Below are positions 44,741 to 53,684 of a stretch of DNA of 64,000 nucleotides, one piece after another. Within the stretch, counting starts at the first letter, position 1. Every line of letters starts with the position of its first letter. A program made the position numbers and the translations under genes. The notes beneath the pieces were generated by a model that was given only the letters and a program-made list of their open reading frames with translations, was not told the DNA's origin and ran no database searches. The stretch comes from Paludibacteraceae bacterium. Lineage in GTDB: Bacteria; Bacteroidota; Bacteroidia; Bacteroidales; Paludibacteraceae. The DNA is taken from assembly GCA_017446585.1 (NCBI GenBank), contig JAFSQL010000006.1:62001-126000 (forward strand). Direction: 5' to 3'.

Positions 44741-45187
44741 TCAATTCTCCGCCTTCGCCGCTATCTCGTCACGTTTGCTCACGGGCGTGATGTAGTTCGT
44801 GACGTTGACGGTAGATATAAGGTCGCCCTTTGAATTGCGAATATCTACCGTCCAAACGTGCAACTTATAACCTTCGTGAATCAACTTGGCGTACGCCGTC
44901 ACCGTGTCACCCATCTCCACCGCTTTCACGTGCTGACACGTCACATTGATGCCCATCGCCATGCAACCTCGACGCAATGCCATCGAACCGATACCCGCCG
45001 TGTTCTCCGCCAGCGCTAACGTCGCGCCGCCGCTCAAGAATCCGAACGGTTGCGTGTTGCCCGGATACACCTTCATCGTCGCCTTGCAGGTGTCATGTTC
45101 CGGTGTCGATAGATAAGTCATCTTCAACGTGCGGCTCAAACCCTCCTTGCCGCACATCAGTTCTTCCGAAATGTCGTCCAAGTACAT
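44741..45187 (-). CDS. PaaI-type hotdog-fold thioesterase
   Basis: 148 residues. The hotdog signature is F-G-F-L-S-G-G-A-T-L-A-L-A-E-N-T-A-G, in which the acidic residue of the central helix is the usual catalytic one, followed by G-I-N-V-T-C-Q-H-V-K and H-V-W-T-V-D-I-R-N. Such enzymes hydrolyse acyl-CoA thioesters in the cytoplasm. Relatives act on phenylacetyl-CoA or on 1,4-dihydroxy-2-naphthoyl-CoA in menaquinone synthesis; neither is supported by neighbours. A promoter box lies at 45217-45224 on the minus strand. Confidence 0.85.
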   Translation of the reverse strand: MYLDDISEELMCGKEGLSRTLKMTYLSTPEHDTCKATMKVYPGNTQPFGFLSGGATLALAENTAGIGSMALRRGCMAMGINVTCQHVKAVEMGDTVTAYAKLIHEGYKLHVWTVDIRNSKGDLISTVNVTNYITPVSKRDEIAAKAEN

Positions 45188-45216
45188 AATGCTCCGTTTT
45201 TATTGATTTTCTGCTA

Positions 45217-45224
45217 CAAAGATA
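45217..45224 (-). promoter_or_regulatory. -7 promoter box for the thioesterase
   Basis: TATCTTTG on the minus strand, 30 bases before the ATG; paired with a divergent box 30 bases away. Confidence 0.6.
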
Positions 45225-45253
45225 ATCCTTTTAACTCCTAACCGAAAAAAATA

Positions 45254-45261
45254 TATCTTTG
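45254..45261 (+). promoter_or_regulatory. -7 promoter box for the U32 peptidase gene
   Basis: TATCTTTG followed by C, exact TAnnTTTG, 24 bases before the ATG. Confidence 0.6.
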
Positions 45262-45284
45262 CATATTACCCTCACTTTATCAAC

Positions 45285-46568
45285 ATGACACGTGATGACT
45301 TTGAAATAATGGCACCCGTTGGCAGCAAGGAGTCTCTTGCCGCCGCTTTGCGCTCCGGTGCCAACTCCATCTACTTTGGCATCGAAGGACTGAACATGCG
45401 TGCCCACAGCAGCAGCAACTTCACCCTTGATGACCTGCGACACATCGCCGCACTCTGTCAGAAATGCCATGTCAAGACCTACCTCACTGTCAACACCGTC
45501 ATCTACGACTCCGACCTTGACAAGATGCGCTCCATCATTGACACGGCAAAGGAGGCGGGCATCTCCGCCATCATCGCTTGCGATGTCGCCGCCATGACCT
45601 ATGCTCGCGACAGGGGAGTCGAAGTCCACCTCAGTACCCAACTCAACATCTCCAATGTTGAAGCGCTACGTTTCTACGCCCGATTTGCTGATGTCGTTGT
45701 CCTCGCGCGTGAACTCAACTTGGAGCAAGTGCGTGACATCTACGACGCCATCCGGCATGACCATATCTGCGGACCTTCCGGAGAACTCGTACGCATTGAG
45801 ATGTTCTGCCACGGTGCCCTCTGCATGGCCATCAGCGGCAAGTGCTACCTCAGCCTCCACGAACATTGGAAGAGTGCCAACCGGGGCGAATGCCTGCAAG
45901 TATGCCGACGTGCCTACGACGTTCGCGAACACATCGACCCTTCCGACATGCGTTCCGCGCCCCCGGTCTCCCTTACCGTTGATGACAAATACATCCTCTC
46001 TCCAAAGGACCTCAAGACAATACACTTCCTCAACCGCATGCTTGACAGTGGTGTCCGTGTCCTCAAAATCGAAGGACGGGCGCGAGGACCGGAATACGTC
46101 AAGACCGTTGTACAATGCTACGACCAAGCCATCCACGCCTACCTCCGTGGCGATTACGACAATCTCGACCTCATCGCCAACCAAATCAAGCAATGGGATC
46201 AAAAACTCGCCACTGTCTTCAATCGTGGCTTTTGGAACGGCTACTATCTCGGACAGCGACTGGGTGAGTGGACCTCCACCCCCGGCAGCCAAGCCACACT
46301 GCGCAAAGTCTATGCGGGCAAGTGTACCAATTACTTCTCTCGACTTGGTGTCGCCGAATTTTTATTGGAAGCGGCACCCGTCCACAAGGGTGATCAACTG
46401 CTCGCCACGGGTGCTACCACGGGTGCCTATGAATTTTTGGCAAGCGATTTGCGGAAGGGTGATAAGGGCATCAAGTGTGACATCGCCATACAAGGGGAGT
46501 TCATCTCGATCAAGACCAACCATAAACTTCACCGAGGCGACCGACTCTTCATCTTGCAACCCTCTTGA
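45285..46568 (+). CDS. Peptidase U32 family protein (TrhP/YegQ-like)
   Basis: 427 residues. The N-terminal TIM-barrel region opens with I-M-A-P-V-G-S-K-E-S-L-A-A-A-L-R-S-G-A, as in U32 proteins. A cysteine cluster between about 175 and 210 (C-H-G-A-L-C, G-K-C-Y-L-S, G-E-C-L-Q-V-C) is the site where relatives bind an iron-sulfur cluster. Characterised members TrhP and UbiU/V hydroxylate tRNA uridine or ubiquinone precursors, so true peptidase activity is doubtful. tRNA hydroxylation is the more likely role. DUF4294 and dnaG follow, with a 28-base gap and then a 4-base overlap. Confidence 0.87.
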   Translation: MTRDDFEIMAPVGSKESLAAALRSGANSIYFGIEGLNMRAHSSSNFTLDDLRHIAALCQKCHVKTYLTVNTVIYDSDLDKMRSIIDTAKEAGISAIIACDVAAMTYARDRGVEVHLSTQLNISNVEALRFYARFADVVVLARELNLEQVRDIYDAIRHDHICGPSGELVRIEMFCHGALCMAISGKCYLSLHEHWKSANRGECLQVCRRAYDVREHIDPSDMRSAPPVSLTVDDKYILSPKDLKTIHFLNRMLDSGVRVLKIEGRARGPEYVKTVVQCYDQAIHAYLRGDYDNLDLIANQIKQWDQKLATVFNRGFWNGYYLGQRLGEWTSTPGSQATLRKVYAGKCTNYFSRLGVAEFLLEAAPVHKGDQLLATGATTGAYEFLASDLRKGDKGIKCDIAIQGEFISIKTNHKLHRGDRLFILQPS

Positions 46569-46595
46569 TTTCATTAACTCTAACCCACTTTTCTG

Positions 46596-47180
46596 TTGAA
46601 ACGTCTCGCGCTCATATTCCTTCTCGCCATCTCCGCCGCCTTCGGCTGTGATGCGCAATCCTTTTCGCTTTACGAGGCGATTCCGCTTGATGATGGCGAC
46701 ACCCTCTACGTCGCCCCTTCCCTTCCGCCCGCCTACTGCTACCCGCCACTTCGTTTTCGCAATCGCAAGGCGGAGAAGTTCTATTGGCGCACCGTCCGCG
46801 ATGTGAAAAAATGCCTCCCCTACGCCAAGGTTGTCGGCAAGACGCTCAACCAAGCCGACGTGGATCTCGCGCGTCTCAAAACCGAGAAGGAGCGTAAAGC
46901 ATACCTTGACAAACTGGAGAAGGAAATCAAACGCAAATACGAACCCGTCCTTTGGGACATGAGCTACTCGCAAGGCAAGATGCTCATCAAACTCATTAAC
47001 CGCGAGACCAACTTCACCTCCTACGAACTCCTACGTGTCTATCGGGGCAAGGTCAACGCCATGTTTTGGCAAGGTGTGGCGCGCATCTTCCGTGCCAATC
47101 TCAAAGACGAATACGACGGATCCGACAAGGACCGCATCACCGAACGAGTCATCAATCTTGTGGAGGCTGGACAACTATGA
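46596..47180 (+). CDS. DUF4294 protein with signal peptide
   Basis: 194 residues from a TTG start. The signal peptide is about 1-21, ending D-A-Q. The mature part has F-Y-W-R-T-V-R-D-V-K-K-C-L-P-Y-A-K and Y-S-Q-G-K-M-L-I-K-L-I-N-R-E-T-N, both typical of the Bacteroidota family DUF4294, whose function is unknown. The TGA overlaps the dnaG ATG. An exported protein coupled to the primase gene is a lineage-typical arrangement and gives no hint of function. Confidence 0.82.
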   Translation: MKRLALIFLLAISAAFGCDAQSFSLYEAIPLDDGDTLYVAPSLPPAYCYPPLRFRNRKAEKFYWRTVRDVKKCLPYAKVVGKTLNQADVDLARLKTEKERKAYLDKLEKEIKRKYEPVLWDMSYSQGKMLIKLINRETNFTSYELLRVYRGKVNAMFWQGVARIFRANLKDEYDGSDKDRITERVINLVEAGQL

Positions 47181-49207
47181 TCGACGCTCTCACCGTACAA
47201 CGCATCAAAGCGGCGGCTAAAATCGAAGAAGTCGTCTCTGACTACATCTCCCTGCGCAAGCGAGGCTCCAACCTCATCGGACTCTGTCCCTTCCATAACG
47301 AGAAGACTCCCTCCTTCAACGTCAACCCCGCTCGCAACATCTTCAAATGCTTCGGTTGCGGCAAGGGCGGTAGCCCTGTTGACTTCATCATGGAAATCGA
47401 ACACCTCTCCTATTTCGAGGCTCTCAAGGTCCTGGCTCGTAAATATGGCATTGAGGTGCAAGAGCGGGAACTCACTGACGAGGAACGACGACAACAGTCC
47501 GAACGCGAAAGCATGCTTGTGCTCAACGCTTTCGCTCGCGACTTCTATGTCCATTCGCTCCACGATTCCGACGAAGGGCGTGCCGTCGCGCTCTCCTACC
47601 TTCGGCAACGGGGCACTTCCGACGAGATGCTGCGCCTATTCGAAATCGGCTATTCGCCCGACGACGGCAATGCGCTTCCCGCCGCGGCGGCAGCCAAAGG
47701 GTTCAAGTCCGAATTCCTCACCAAGACTGGTCTCTGCCTTGACAATCCTCGTGGTCTCTACGACCGCTTCCACTCGCGCGTCATCTTCCCTTTCCACGAT
47801 GTCACGGGCAAAGTCATCGGATTCGGAGGACGCATCATGAAGAAAGCCGAAAACACGGGCAAATACGTCAACTCGCCGCAATCTGAACTCTTTGACAAGA
47901 GCCAAACGCTCTACGGCATCTTCCAAGCCAAGAACGCCATTGCCAAGGCGGATCGTGTCTATATGGTTGAAGGCTACTTCGATGTTATCTCCATGCACCA
48001 AAGTGGCATTAAGAACGTTGTCGCTTCCTCTGGCACCTCACTCACCACCAACCAGGTACGACAACTCAAACGATTCACCTCCAACATCACTGTCATGTAC
48101 GATGGCGATGCCGCTGGTATCCATGCCTCCATGCGAGGCATCGACATGTTGCTGCAAGACGGGTTCAACGTACGTGTCGTCGCTCTCCCTGATGGCGATG
48201 ACCCGGACAGTTTCGCGCAGCGACACACCGCTCAGCAACTCACCGAGTTTCTTGACTCCCACAGCGAGGACTTCATCCGCTTCAAGGCACAACTCGGCAT
48301 CGCCGAGGCGGGCAACGACCCCGTCATGCAAGCGCGCATGATCACCGACATCCTACAGTCCATCGCCGTCATCCCTGACAACATCACACGCAGCGTTTAC
48401 ATCCGCGAGTGCTCCGCCATGCTCCACATCAGCGAGACGGAACTCTGGACCAAGCACAATGCCATTGCCGAAAAACGACACATGGACCAACTCCGTGCCG
48501 AAGAACGTCGTGTCGCGGTGCAGTCCGCAACGCCTGTTCCTACCACTACCCCTACCGCATCCCCTTCCAAGCCCGCAACCGCCAAGACCAAGACTCCTTT
48601 CGATAAGGAAGAACGGGAACTGCTAAGCCGCCTTGTCCAATATGGCAATGTCGTCGCTATCGAGGTCAACGGCACCGATGACCAAGGACAACCTTTCTCC
48701 GAAAAGTGGAGCGTTGCCGAATACATCGATGACCAGATGCAACGTGATGGATTGCGTTTCCATGACCCGCTCTTCCAACGCTTCTACGACGAACTCATCG
48801 ACTACTGCCTCCAACCAGAACACCTCCTCTTTCATGACGATATTCTGAACCCAAAGTTCCGCCAACTCGATGACAAAGAAAAGATTCAAGACCTACGGAA
48901 GCAGGATGAAAAACTCTTCGCCATCTCACGACATTTCCAAAACCATCCAGACAAAGACATATCTCAACTTGCCTTCCACCTTTGGGAGGAAAATGCCGCG
49001 CATCTAGACCTGTTGATTGATTCCCAACGACGGGATTATGGCGACATCTTCTCACGAATGGATTCCGAAACTCGCTACTCTCTCAATACGCTCAAACTCG
49101 CCATCGTCAAGGACGAAATCTCGCATGCGAAAACTATCCAAGAAAAAGAATCTCTCCAAAGCGTAAAGAAACAATTGGCTTACAAACTCAGACGACCGGT
49201 CAAGTAA
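47177..49207 (+). CDS. dnaG: DNA primase
   Basis: 676 residues from the ATG that overlaps the DUF4294 stop; the frame is open upstream but primases begin M-I-D. The zinc finger ligands are C37, H40, C58 and C61 (C-P-F-H, C-F-G-C). The Toprim core has V-E-G-Y-F-D-V-I and M-Y-D-G-D-A-A-G. The C-terminal helicase-binding region (about 470-676) is less conserved and follows a Pro/Thr-rich linker. It makes RNA primers for replication. rpsU and rpoD, neighbours in proteobacteria, are absent. Confidence 0.96.
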   Translation: MIDALTVQRIKAAAKIEEVVSDYISLRKRGSNLIGLCPFHNEKTPSFNVNPARNIFKCFGCGKGGSPVDFIMEIEHLSYFEALKVLARKYGIEVQERELTDEERRQQSERESMLVLNAFARDFYVHSLHDSDEGRAVALSYLRQRGTSDEMLRLFEIGYSPDDGNALPAAAAAKGFKSEFLTKTGLCLDNPRGLYDRFHSRVIFPFHDVTGKVIGFGGRIMKKAENTGKYVNSPQSELFDKSQTLYGIFQAKNAIAKADRVYMVEGYFDVISMHQSGIKNVVASSGTSLTTNQVRQLKRFTSNITVMYDGDAAGIHASMRGIDMLLQDGFNVRVVALPDGDDPDSFAQRHTAQQLTEFLDSHSEDFIRFKAQLGIAEAGNDPVMQARMITDILQSIAVIPDNITRSVYIRECSAMLHISETELWTKHNAIAEKRHMDQLRAEERRVAVQSATPVPTTTPTASPSKPATAKTKTPFDKEERELLSRLVQYGNVVAIEVNGTDDQGQPFSEKWSVAEYIDDQMQRDGLRFHDPLFQRFYDELIDYCLQPEHLLFHDDILNPKFRQLDDKEKIQDLRKQDEKLFAISRHFQNHPDKDISQLAFHLWEENAAHLDLLIDSQRRDYGDIFSRMDSETRYSLNTLKLAIVKDEISHAKTIQEKESLQSVKKQLAYKLRRPVK

Positions 49208-49233
49208 CCTTTAACCTATATCCCTGAAAAACT

Positions 49234-50910
49234 ATGAATAAAAAGGTCAAAATCTTCTGCCGTAACACCTCCGCCTACTATTCTTTCCCCGTTGGAACTT
49301 CCCTGCTCAAGATACGTGACAGCATCCCCGAACTCCAACACGCTTCTGACATGGTTGTCGCACTCGTCAACAACAAGGAAGAACGGCTCACCTTCGAAGT
49401 CTTCAAACCTAAGACCATTGAGTTTCTTGACCTTTCCAACCCCATCGGCATGCGCACCTACGTCCGCACGCTCTGCATGGTCATGGCGAAAGCCATCCAC
49501 GACCTCTATCCGCGCGCCATCCTCCACATCGAGCATCCTCTTGCCAAAGGCTACTACTGCTACATCACCAACCTCGGCGACCGCATGCTCAACGATGACA
49601 TGGTCACCGCCATTCAATTGCGCATGTCTGAAATCATTGCGGCACGACTCCCCATCACCCTCCATGAAGACCTCAAGGAAGAAGTGCTTGACAAATGCCG
49701 CAAATTCGATGACATCGACCGGGTCAAATTGCTCACGAACCACAACGTCTGCTACGTCTCTTACTATGAAATTGACGGCTTTTTCGATTTCTACAACAAT
49801 GTCCTCTTTCCCGACACGGGTTACTTGTCGCTTTTTGACATCTTCAAATACAAGCAGGGCATCATGCTCCGCGTTCCTTGCCGATCCAACCCAACCGTGC
49901 TCGAGGACTACACCGAACAGCCTAAGATGTTCGATGCCTTCAAGAATGACCTGCGCATCAGCAAAATTCTCGGAGTAAACAACGTCGGTGACCTCAACGA
50001 GGTTATTGCCGCTCACAAGGTCTATGATCTTCTCCGTATCGCTGAAGCACTCCATGAGAAGCAAATAGTCCGTATTGCCGATGACATTTGCACCAACCTC
50101 GACAAGAAGAAGTTTGTCATGATTTCCGGCCCATCCTCTTCTGGCAAGACTACCTTTTCAAAGCGTCTTTCCGTCCAACTCATGGCGGCGGGCATCCGTC
50201 CGGTCACCATTTCCCTTGACGACTACTTCCTACCGCGCGACCAGACTCCTCGTGACGAGACGGGCGATTTTGATTTTGAGAGTCTTTACGCGCTTGACAT
50301 CCCTTTTTTCAACGAACAACTGCAACAACTACTCGAAGGCAATGATGTCCAATTGCCTACCTACGACTTCCAGTCAGGAACACGTGTCTTCCGTCCGGAA
50401 AACAAGGTGGCGCTGCACGATGACAACATCGTCGTCATGGAAGGCATCCACGCTCTCAATCCCGACCTGACACCTGCCATCGACCGCTACAACAAATACA
50501 ACATTTACGTCTCCGCCCTCACCACCATTTCCCTCGACAACCACAACTGGATTCCGACGGCAGACAATCGTCTCATCCGACGCATACTACGTGACTACAA
50601 ATACCGTGGCAACTCTGCTCGTGACACCATCGCGCGCTGGCCTTCCGTACAACGAGGTGAAGCCAAATGGATTTTCCCCTATCAGGAAAACGCCGATGCC
50701 ATGTTCTCCTCTGCCATGATCTACGAACTCGCGGCGCTCAAGCCACTCCTCACGCCCATCCTTGCCGAAGTGCCAAAGTCTTGCCGCGAATATGCCGAGG
50801 CGAACCGACTTGCCAAGTTCCTCTCTTTCTTCCTGCCCATACCTATTAACGACATCCCGCGCGGTTCTCTCTTACGCGAGTTCGTCGGAGGTTCCGACTT
50901 CACATATTGA
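49234..50910 (+). CDS. Nucleoside kinase with TGS domain (uridine kinase-like)
   Basis: 558 residues. The N-terminal 60 residues look like a TGS domain; a threonyl-tRNA-synthetase-like second domain (about 65-270) contains a modified H-P-L-A-K-G-Y-Y-C-Y motif; the C-terminal half is a phosphoribulokinase/uridine-kinase domain with P-loop G-P-S-S-S-G-K-T-T (about 298-306), S-L-D-D-Y-F and V-V-M-E-G-I-H-A-L. This build is common in Bacteroidota and Firmicutes and is annotated as nucleoside kinase; the exact substrate is unproven. It follows dnaG by 26 bases and precedes a membrane sulfatase-fold protein by 28. Confidence 0.88.
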   Translation: MNKKVKIFCRNTSAYYSFPVGTSLLKIRDSIPELQHASDMVVALVNNKEERLTFEVFKPKTIEFLDLSNPIGMRTYVRTLCMVMAKAIHDLYPRAILHIEHPLAKGYYCYITNLGDRMLNDDMVTAIQLRMSEIIAARLPITLHEDLKEEVLDKCRKFDDIDRVKLLTNHNVCYVSYYEIDGFFDFYNNVLFPDTGYLSLFDIFKYKQGIMLRVPCRSNPTVLEDYTEQPKMFDAFKNDLRISKILGVNNVGDLNEVIAAHKVYDLLRIAEALHEKQIVRIADDICTNLDKKKFVMISGPSSSGKTTFSKRLSVQLMAAGIRPVTISLDDYFLPRDQTPRDETGDFDFESLYALDIPFFNEQLQQLLEGNDVQLPTYDFQSGTRVFRPENKVALHDDNIVVMEGIHALNPDLTPAIDRYNKYNIYVSALTTISLDNHNWIPTADNRLIRRILRDYKYRGNSARDTIARWPSVQRGEAKWIFPYQENADAMFSSAMIYELAALKPLLTPILAEVPKSCREYAEANRLAKFLSFFLPIPINDIPRGSLLREFVGGSDFTY

Positions 50911-50938
50911 CAACTCTCTTTGGGCCGCCTAACTTTCC

Positions 50939-52789
50939 ATGAATCTTTCTGCGCGTTTCTTTTCCGATGCCTTTGGCTGGAAACCAACCTTGGCATTCTA
51001 TTTCCTCTCCACGCTCATTTTTGCCGTCCAGTTCGATTTCTTCCTGTTTGACAGCCCTACGGCAGACTACATGGACGCTTCGGGCTACGCCTTTTTCTTC
51101 GCTGCATGTCTTTCACATGCCGCCACCGTTGCGCTCCTACCTCTGCTTGTCTCCTTGCTCCTCTCCGTCTTTCGTTGCCATCGTGCGGCAGCGTTCTCTC
51201 ACGTGTTGCTGGTCACCCTCTTGTCCCTTATCATCTACATTGACCATCAAGTCTATGCGCTCTATCGTTTCCACCTCAACGGCATCGTCTTGAGCATGTT
51301 CTTTGGCAAGGGCGGTGACGAAATCTTCAACTTCTCCCCTTGGCTCTACCTCGAAATCGCCGTCATCATCTTCCTTGCGCTCGCTTTCATTTCCCTCCTG
51401 CGGCTCTCTCTTGGCTTTTGTCTTCGCCACCTCACTCGCCGTCTCTTCCTCCTTTTGGCATCGCTCCTCTTGGTACTTACGCTCTTTACCCACGCCTTCC
51501 ACGCCTATGCCGCCTTCAACAACAGCCTCTCGGTGCGCCTCTCCGCACGACTACTGCCCTATTTCTTCCCCACTACGGCAAACTCTCTCCTGCTCGACCT
51601 CGGATTTCAACAACCGCAATCTCCCTCTCTTGAACAAAGTCATGGAGACCTTCTCGCCTACCCAATCAACCCCATTCGCTCCGACTCCACGACCCCACCA
51701 CGCTACCACATTGTTCTGATTCTCATTGACTCATGGAACGTTCGTTCTTTCACCCCCGAATGCATGCCCAACCTCCATGCCTATGCTCAACGCAACCAAC
51801 TCTTCACGCATCATTGGAGTTGCAGCAACGGCACACGCAGCGGAGTCTTTGGCATCTTCTTCAGCGTGCCACCTTACTACTGGGAATCTTTCGAGCCCAA
51901 CCATGTCAGCCCCGTTCTCATTGATGAACTCTTGCGACAAGGCTATGACTTTCGTAACTTTCCAAGCGCACAGCAATATGACCCACCTTTCGGACGCGTC
52001 CTCTTCCACCGTGTTCCCGATGTGCGCGTCAGCACGTCTGGTGACAACGCCCTTCAGCGTGACCAACGAATCACCGATGACTTCGTTCGTTTCTTCGCAT
52101 CCGTTTCAAGTTCAAAACCCACATTCTCTTTCCTTTTCTACGACCTCCCACACAGCTTCGACCTCCCTTCGGACAGTCTCTACCACTTCCAACCTTCATG
52201 GCTCTACGCCAAATACACAGACCTCAACAACGACTCCGACCCAACGCCCTTCTGGAATCTCTACCGTAACACGTGCTTTCAAGTTGACCAACTCCTTGCG
52301 CATGTCTTTCACGCTATCGACTCGTCGGAACAGGCTGACAACACCATTGTCATCATCACGGGCGACCACGCGCAGGAATTTAACGAAAATCACAAGAACT
52401 TCTGGGGACACAATGGCAACTTCTCTGATGCCCAAATTGCCGTTCCGCTTGTCTGTCACCTTCCGGGATTGCCTCCGACTCGCTATTCACACCGCACCAC
52501 CCACTATGACATCGTTCCTACACTTATGCGTGACTACCTGAACGTTACCAACCCCGTCTCCGACTACTCCGTCGGGCACGTTCTCACCGACACCGCTTCT
52601 CGCTATTGGCACATCGTGGGCAGCGAACTCAACTACGCTTTCATCACCCCTCAAGGCGACATCATCGAGAAGAATGCCGATGGCTCTGTCTCCGTCACCG
52701 ATGCTCACCTCAACCCTATCCAAGATTTCCGCATGGATGCCCGACAGATGAACGACGCTCTCCAAACGCTCAACCGATTCTTCCGCTAA
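50939..52789 (+). CDS. Membrane sulfatase-fold protein (YejM/PbgA-like)
   Basis: 616 residues. Five hydrophobic helices cover about 15-200 and end in a loop with S-M-F-F-G-K-G-G-D-E-I-F-N-F, similar to the DUF3413 part of YejM. The periplasmic sulfatase-like domain (about 240-600) has L-I-D-S-W-N, a possible nucleophile in S-N-G-T-R-S-G (about residue 299), and T-G-D-H-A-Q-E-F-N-E. In E. coli YejM the domain has lost catalysis and regulates lipopolysaccharide synthesis; here several metal-type residues appear kept, so a phosphoethanolamine- or glycerophosphate-transferase activity is also possible. Confidence 0.8.
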   Translation: MNLSARFFSDAFGWKPTLAFYFLSTLIFAVQFDFFLFDSPTADYMDASGYAFFFAACLSHAATVALLPLLVSLLLSVFRCHRAAAFSHVLLVTLLSLIIYIDHQVYALYRFHLNGIVLSMFFGKGGDEIFNFSPWLYLEIAVIIFLALAFISLLRLSLGFCLRHLTRRLFLLLASLLLVLTLFTHAFHAYAAFNNSLSVRLSARLLPYFFPTTANSLLLDLGFQQPQSPSLEQSHGDLLAYPINPIRSDSTTPPRYHIVLILIDSWNVRSFTPECMPNLHAYAQRNQLFTHHWSCSNGTRSGVFGIFFSVPPYYWESFEPNHVSPVLIDELLRQGYDFRNFPSAQQYDPPFGRVLFHRVPDVRVSTSGDNALQRDQRITDDFVRFFASVSSSKPTFSFLFYDLPHSFDLPSDSLYHFQPSWLYAKYTDLNNDSDPTPFWNLYRNTCFQVDQLLAHVFHAIDSSEQADNTIVIITGDHAQEFNENHKNFWGHNGNFSDAQIAVPLVCHLPGLPPTRYSHRTTHYDIVPTLMRDYLNVTNPVSDYSVGHVLTDTASRYWHIVGSELNYAFITPQGDIIEKNADGSVSVTDAHLNPIQDFRMDARQMNDALQTLNRFFR

Positions 52790-52794
52790 AAGAA

Positions 52795-52835
52795 GAATCG
52801 GTGTGACACTCCTGCGTCACACCGATTCCCTTTTT
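52795..52835. terminator. Bidirectional terminator between convergent genes
   Basis: A 13-bp perfect stem, GAATCGGTGTGAC with GTCACACCGATTC, loop of 8, followed by CCTTTTT on the + strand and by TTCTTTT on the minus strand. Confidence 0.85.
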
Positions 52836-52852
52836 ATCTCTTAAGGCGTTGC

Positions 52853-53569
52853 TTACGCCTCTTCCTTTTCTTCGGCAACCTCTTCTTCTACTTCATTCTT
52901 TGGCTCATTGATTCCTGACTTCTTTCGCAATGCGAAATACAGAATCACCGTACGCGTGTTCATCACGTCTCGCTTGTCGTGATACTCCATGATCATAGCC
53001 TCGCTCTTGTCATCCAACTCATACTCACTTTCTGGAATCCATTTCTCCATGATGTAGTCATACGCCTTGTCGCGTTGCTTACGCCATGTGGCTTTATTAT
53101 TCGCCTTGATGTGAATGTCAACATACAGACCCATTGGTACTGTTACGGCTTCCAAATCATCCTCCTTTACAGAAAAATCATTAACGATTGAACCGATAAA
53201 ATATTTCACCGTGCCCTCTCCCGTTTTTTTCAATACGGACAAGTTCGAGAAACTTTCCTTCCTGTTTTGGATTGTCGCGCGACGTTGGCGATAACGCTCC
53301 CACAAGTCGTCATCATCCACCACGAAGCGATCGCTCTTTGCCTCCACACTATAACCTACAAGGTGCAAAGGTTGTTTGATTGTAATAATCTTTGGCAATA
53401 CTTTGCGACTCTTGATATAAGCGAACACAACGAACAAAATTGCTACGGCGGCAATTAAAATGATAATCCCGGCAACGATAAAATTATAATAACTCTTTCC
53501 TAACTGGCTTGCCTGATTTGCCAACTGGAGGTTTTCTCCAGTCAATAATGTGAGTAGTGAATAAATCAT
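52853..53569 (-). CDS. Membrane-anchored protein with GyrI/AraC-type effector-binding domain
   Basis: 238 residues from the ATG at 53569; the frame runs 45 codons further but crosses two -7 promoter boxes. One membrane helix at about 24-50 is followed by a cytoplasmic or periplasmic domain (about 90-225) that resembles GyrI-like effector-binding domains: M-G-L-Y-V-D-I-H-I-K, A-Y-D-Y-I-M-E-K-W-I-P-E-S-E-Y-E-L and a final V-I-L-Y-F-A-L. There is no DNA-binding domain. The C-terminus is a Glu-rich tail. It is AT-richer than its neighbours. It may sense a small molecule at the membrane, but nothing shows which. Confidence 0.6.
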   Translation of the reverse strand: MIYSLLTLLTGENLQLANQASQLGKSYYNFIVAGIIILIAAVAILFVVFAYIKSRKVLPKIITIKQPLHLVGYSVEAKSDRFVVDDDDLWERYRQRRATIQNRKESFSNLSVLKKTGEGTVKYFIGSIVNDFSVKEDDLEAVTVPMGLYVDIHIKANNKATWRKQRDKAYDYIMEKWIPESEYELDDKSEAMIMEYHDKRDVMNTRTVILYFALRKKSGINEPKNEVEEEVAEEKEEA

Positions 53570-53595
53570 AATTTGGGGTATTAAAGTTATTTTCA

Positions 53596-53603
53596 CAAAA
53601 ATA
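53596..53603 (-). promoter_or_regulatory. -7 promoter box for the effector-binding-domain gene
   Basis: TATTTTTG on the minus strand, 27 bases before the ATG; a second copy lies at 53611-53618. They set the start codon of the gene. Confidence 0.5.
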
Positions 53604-53684
53604 AAACAAACAAAAATAAAAAATGCTAAGAAAACAACATTTTTTGTTTTCTTCGCGGCAATAATACCACGATAGTCCTTTTTT

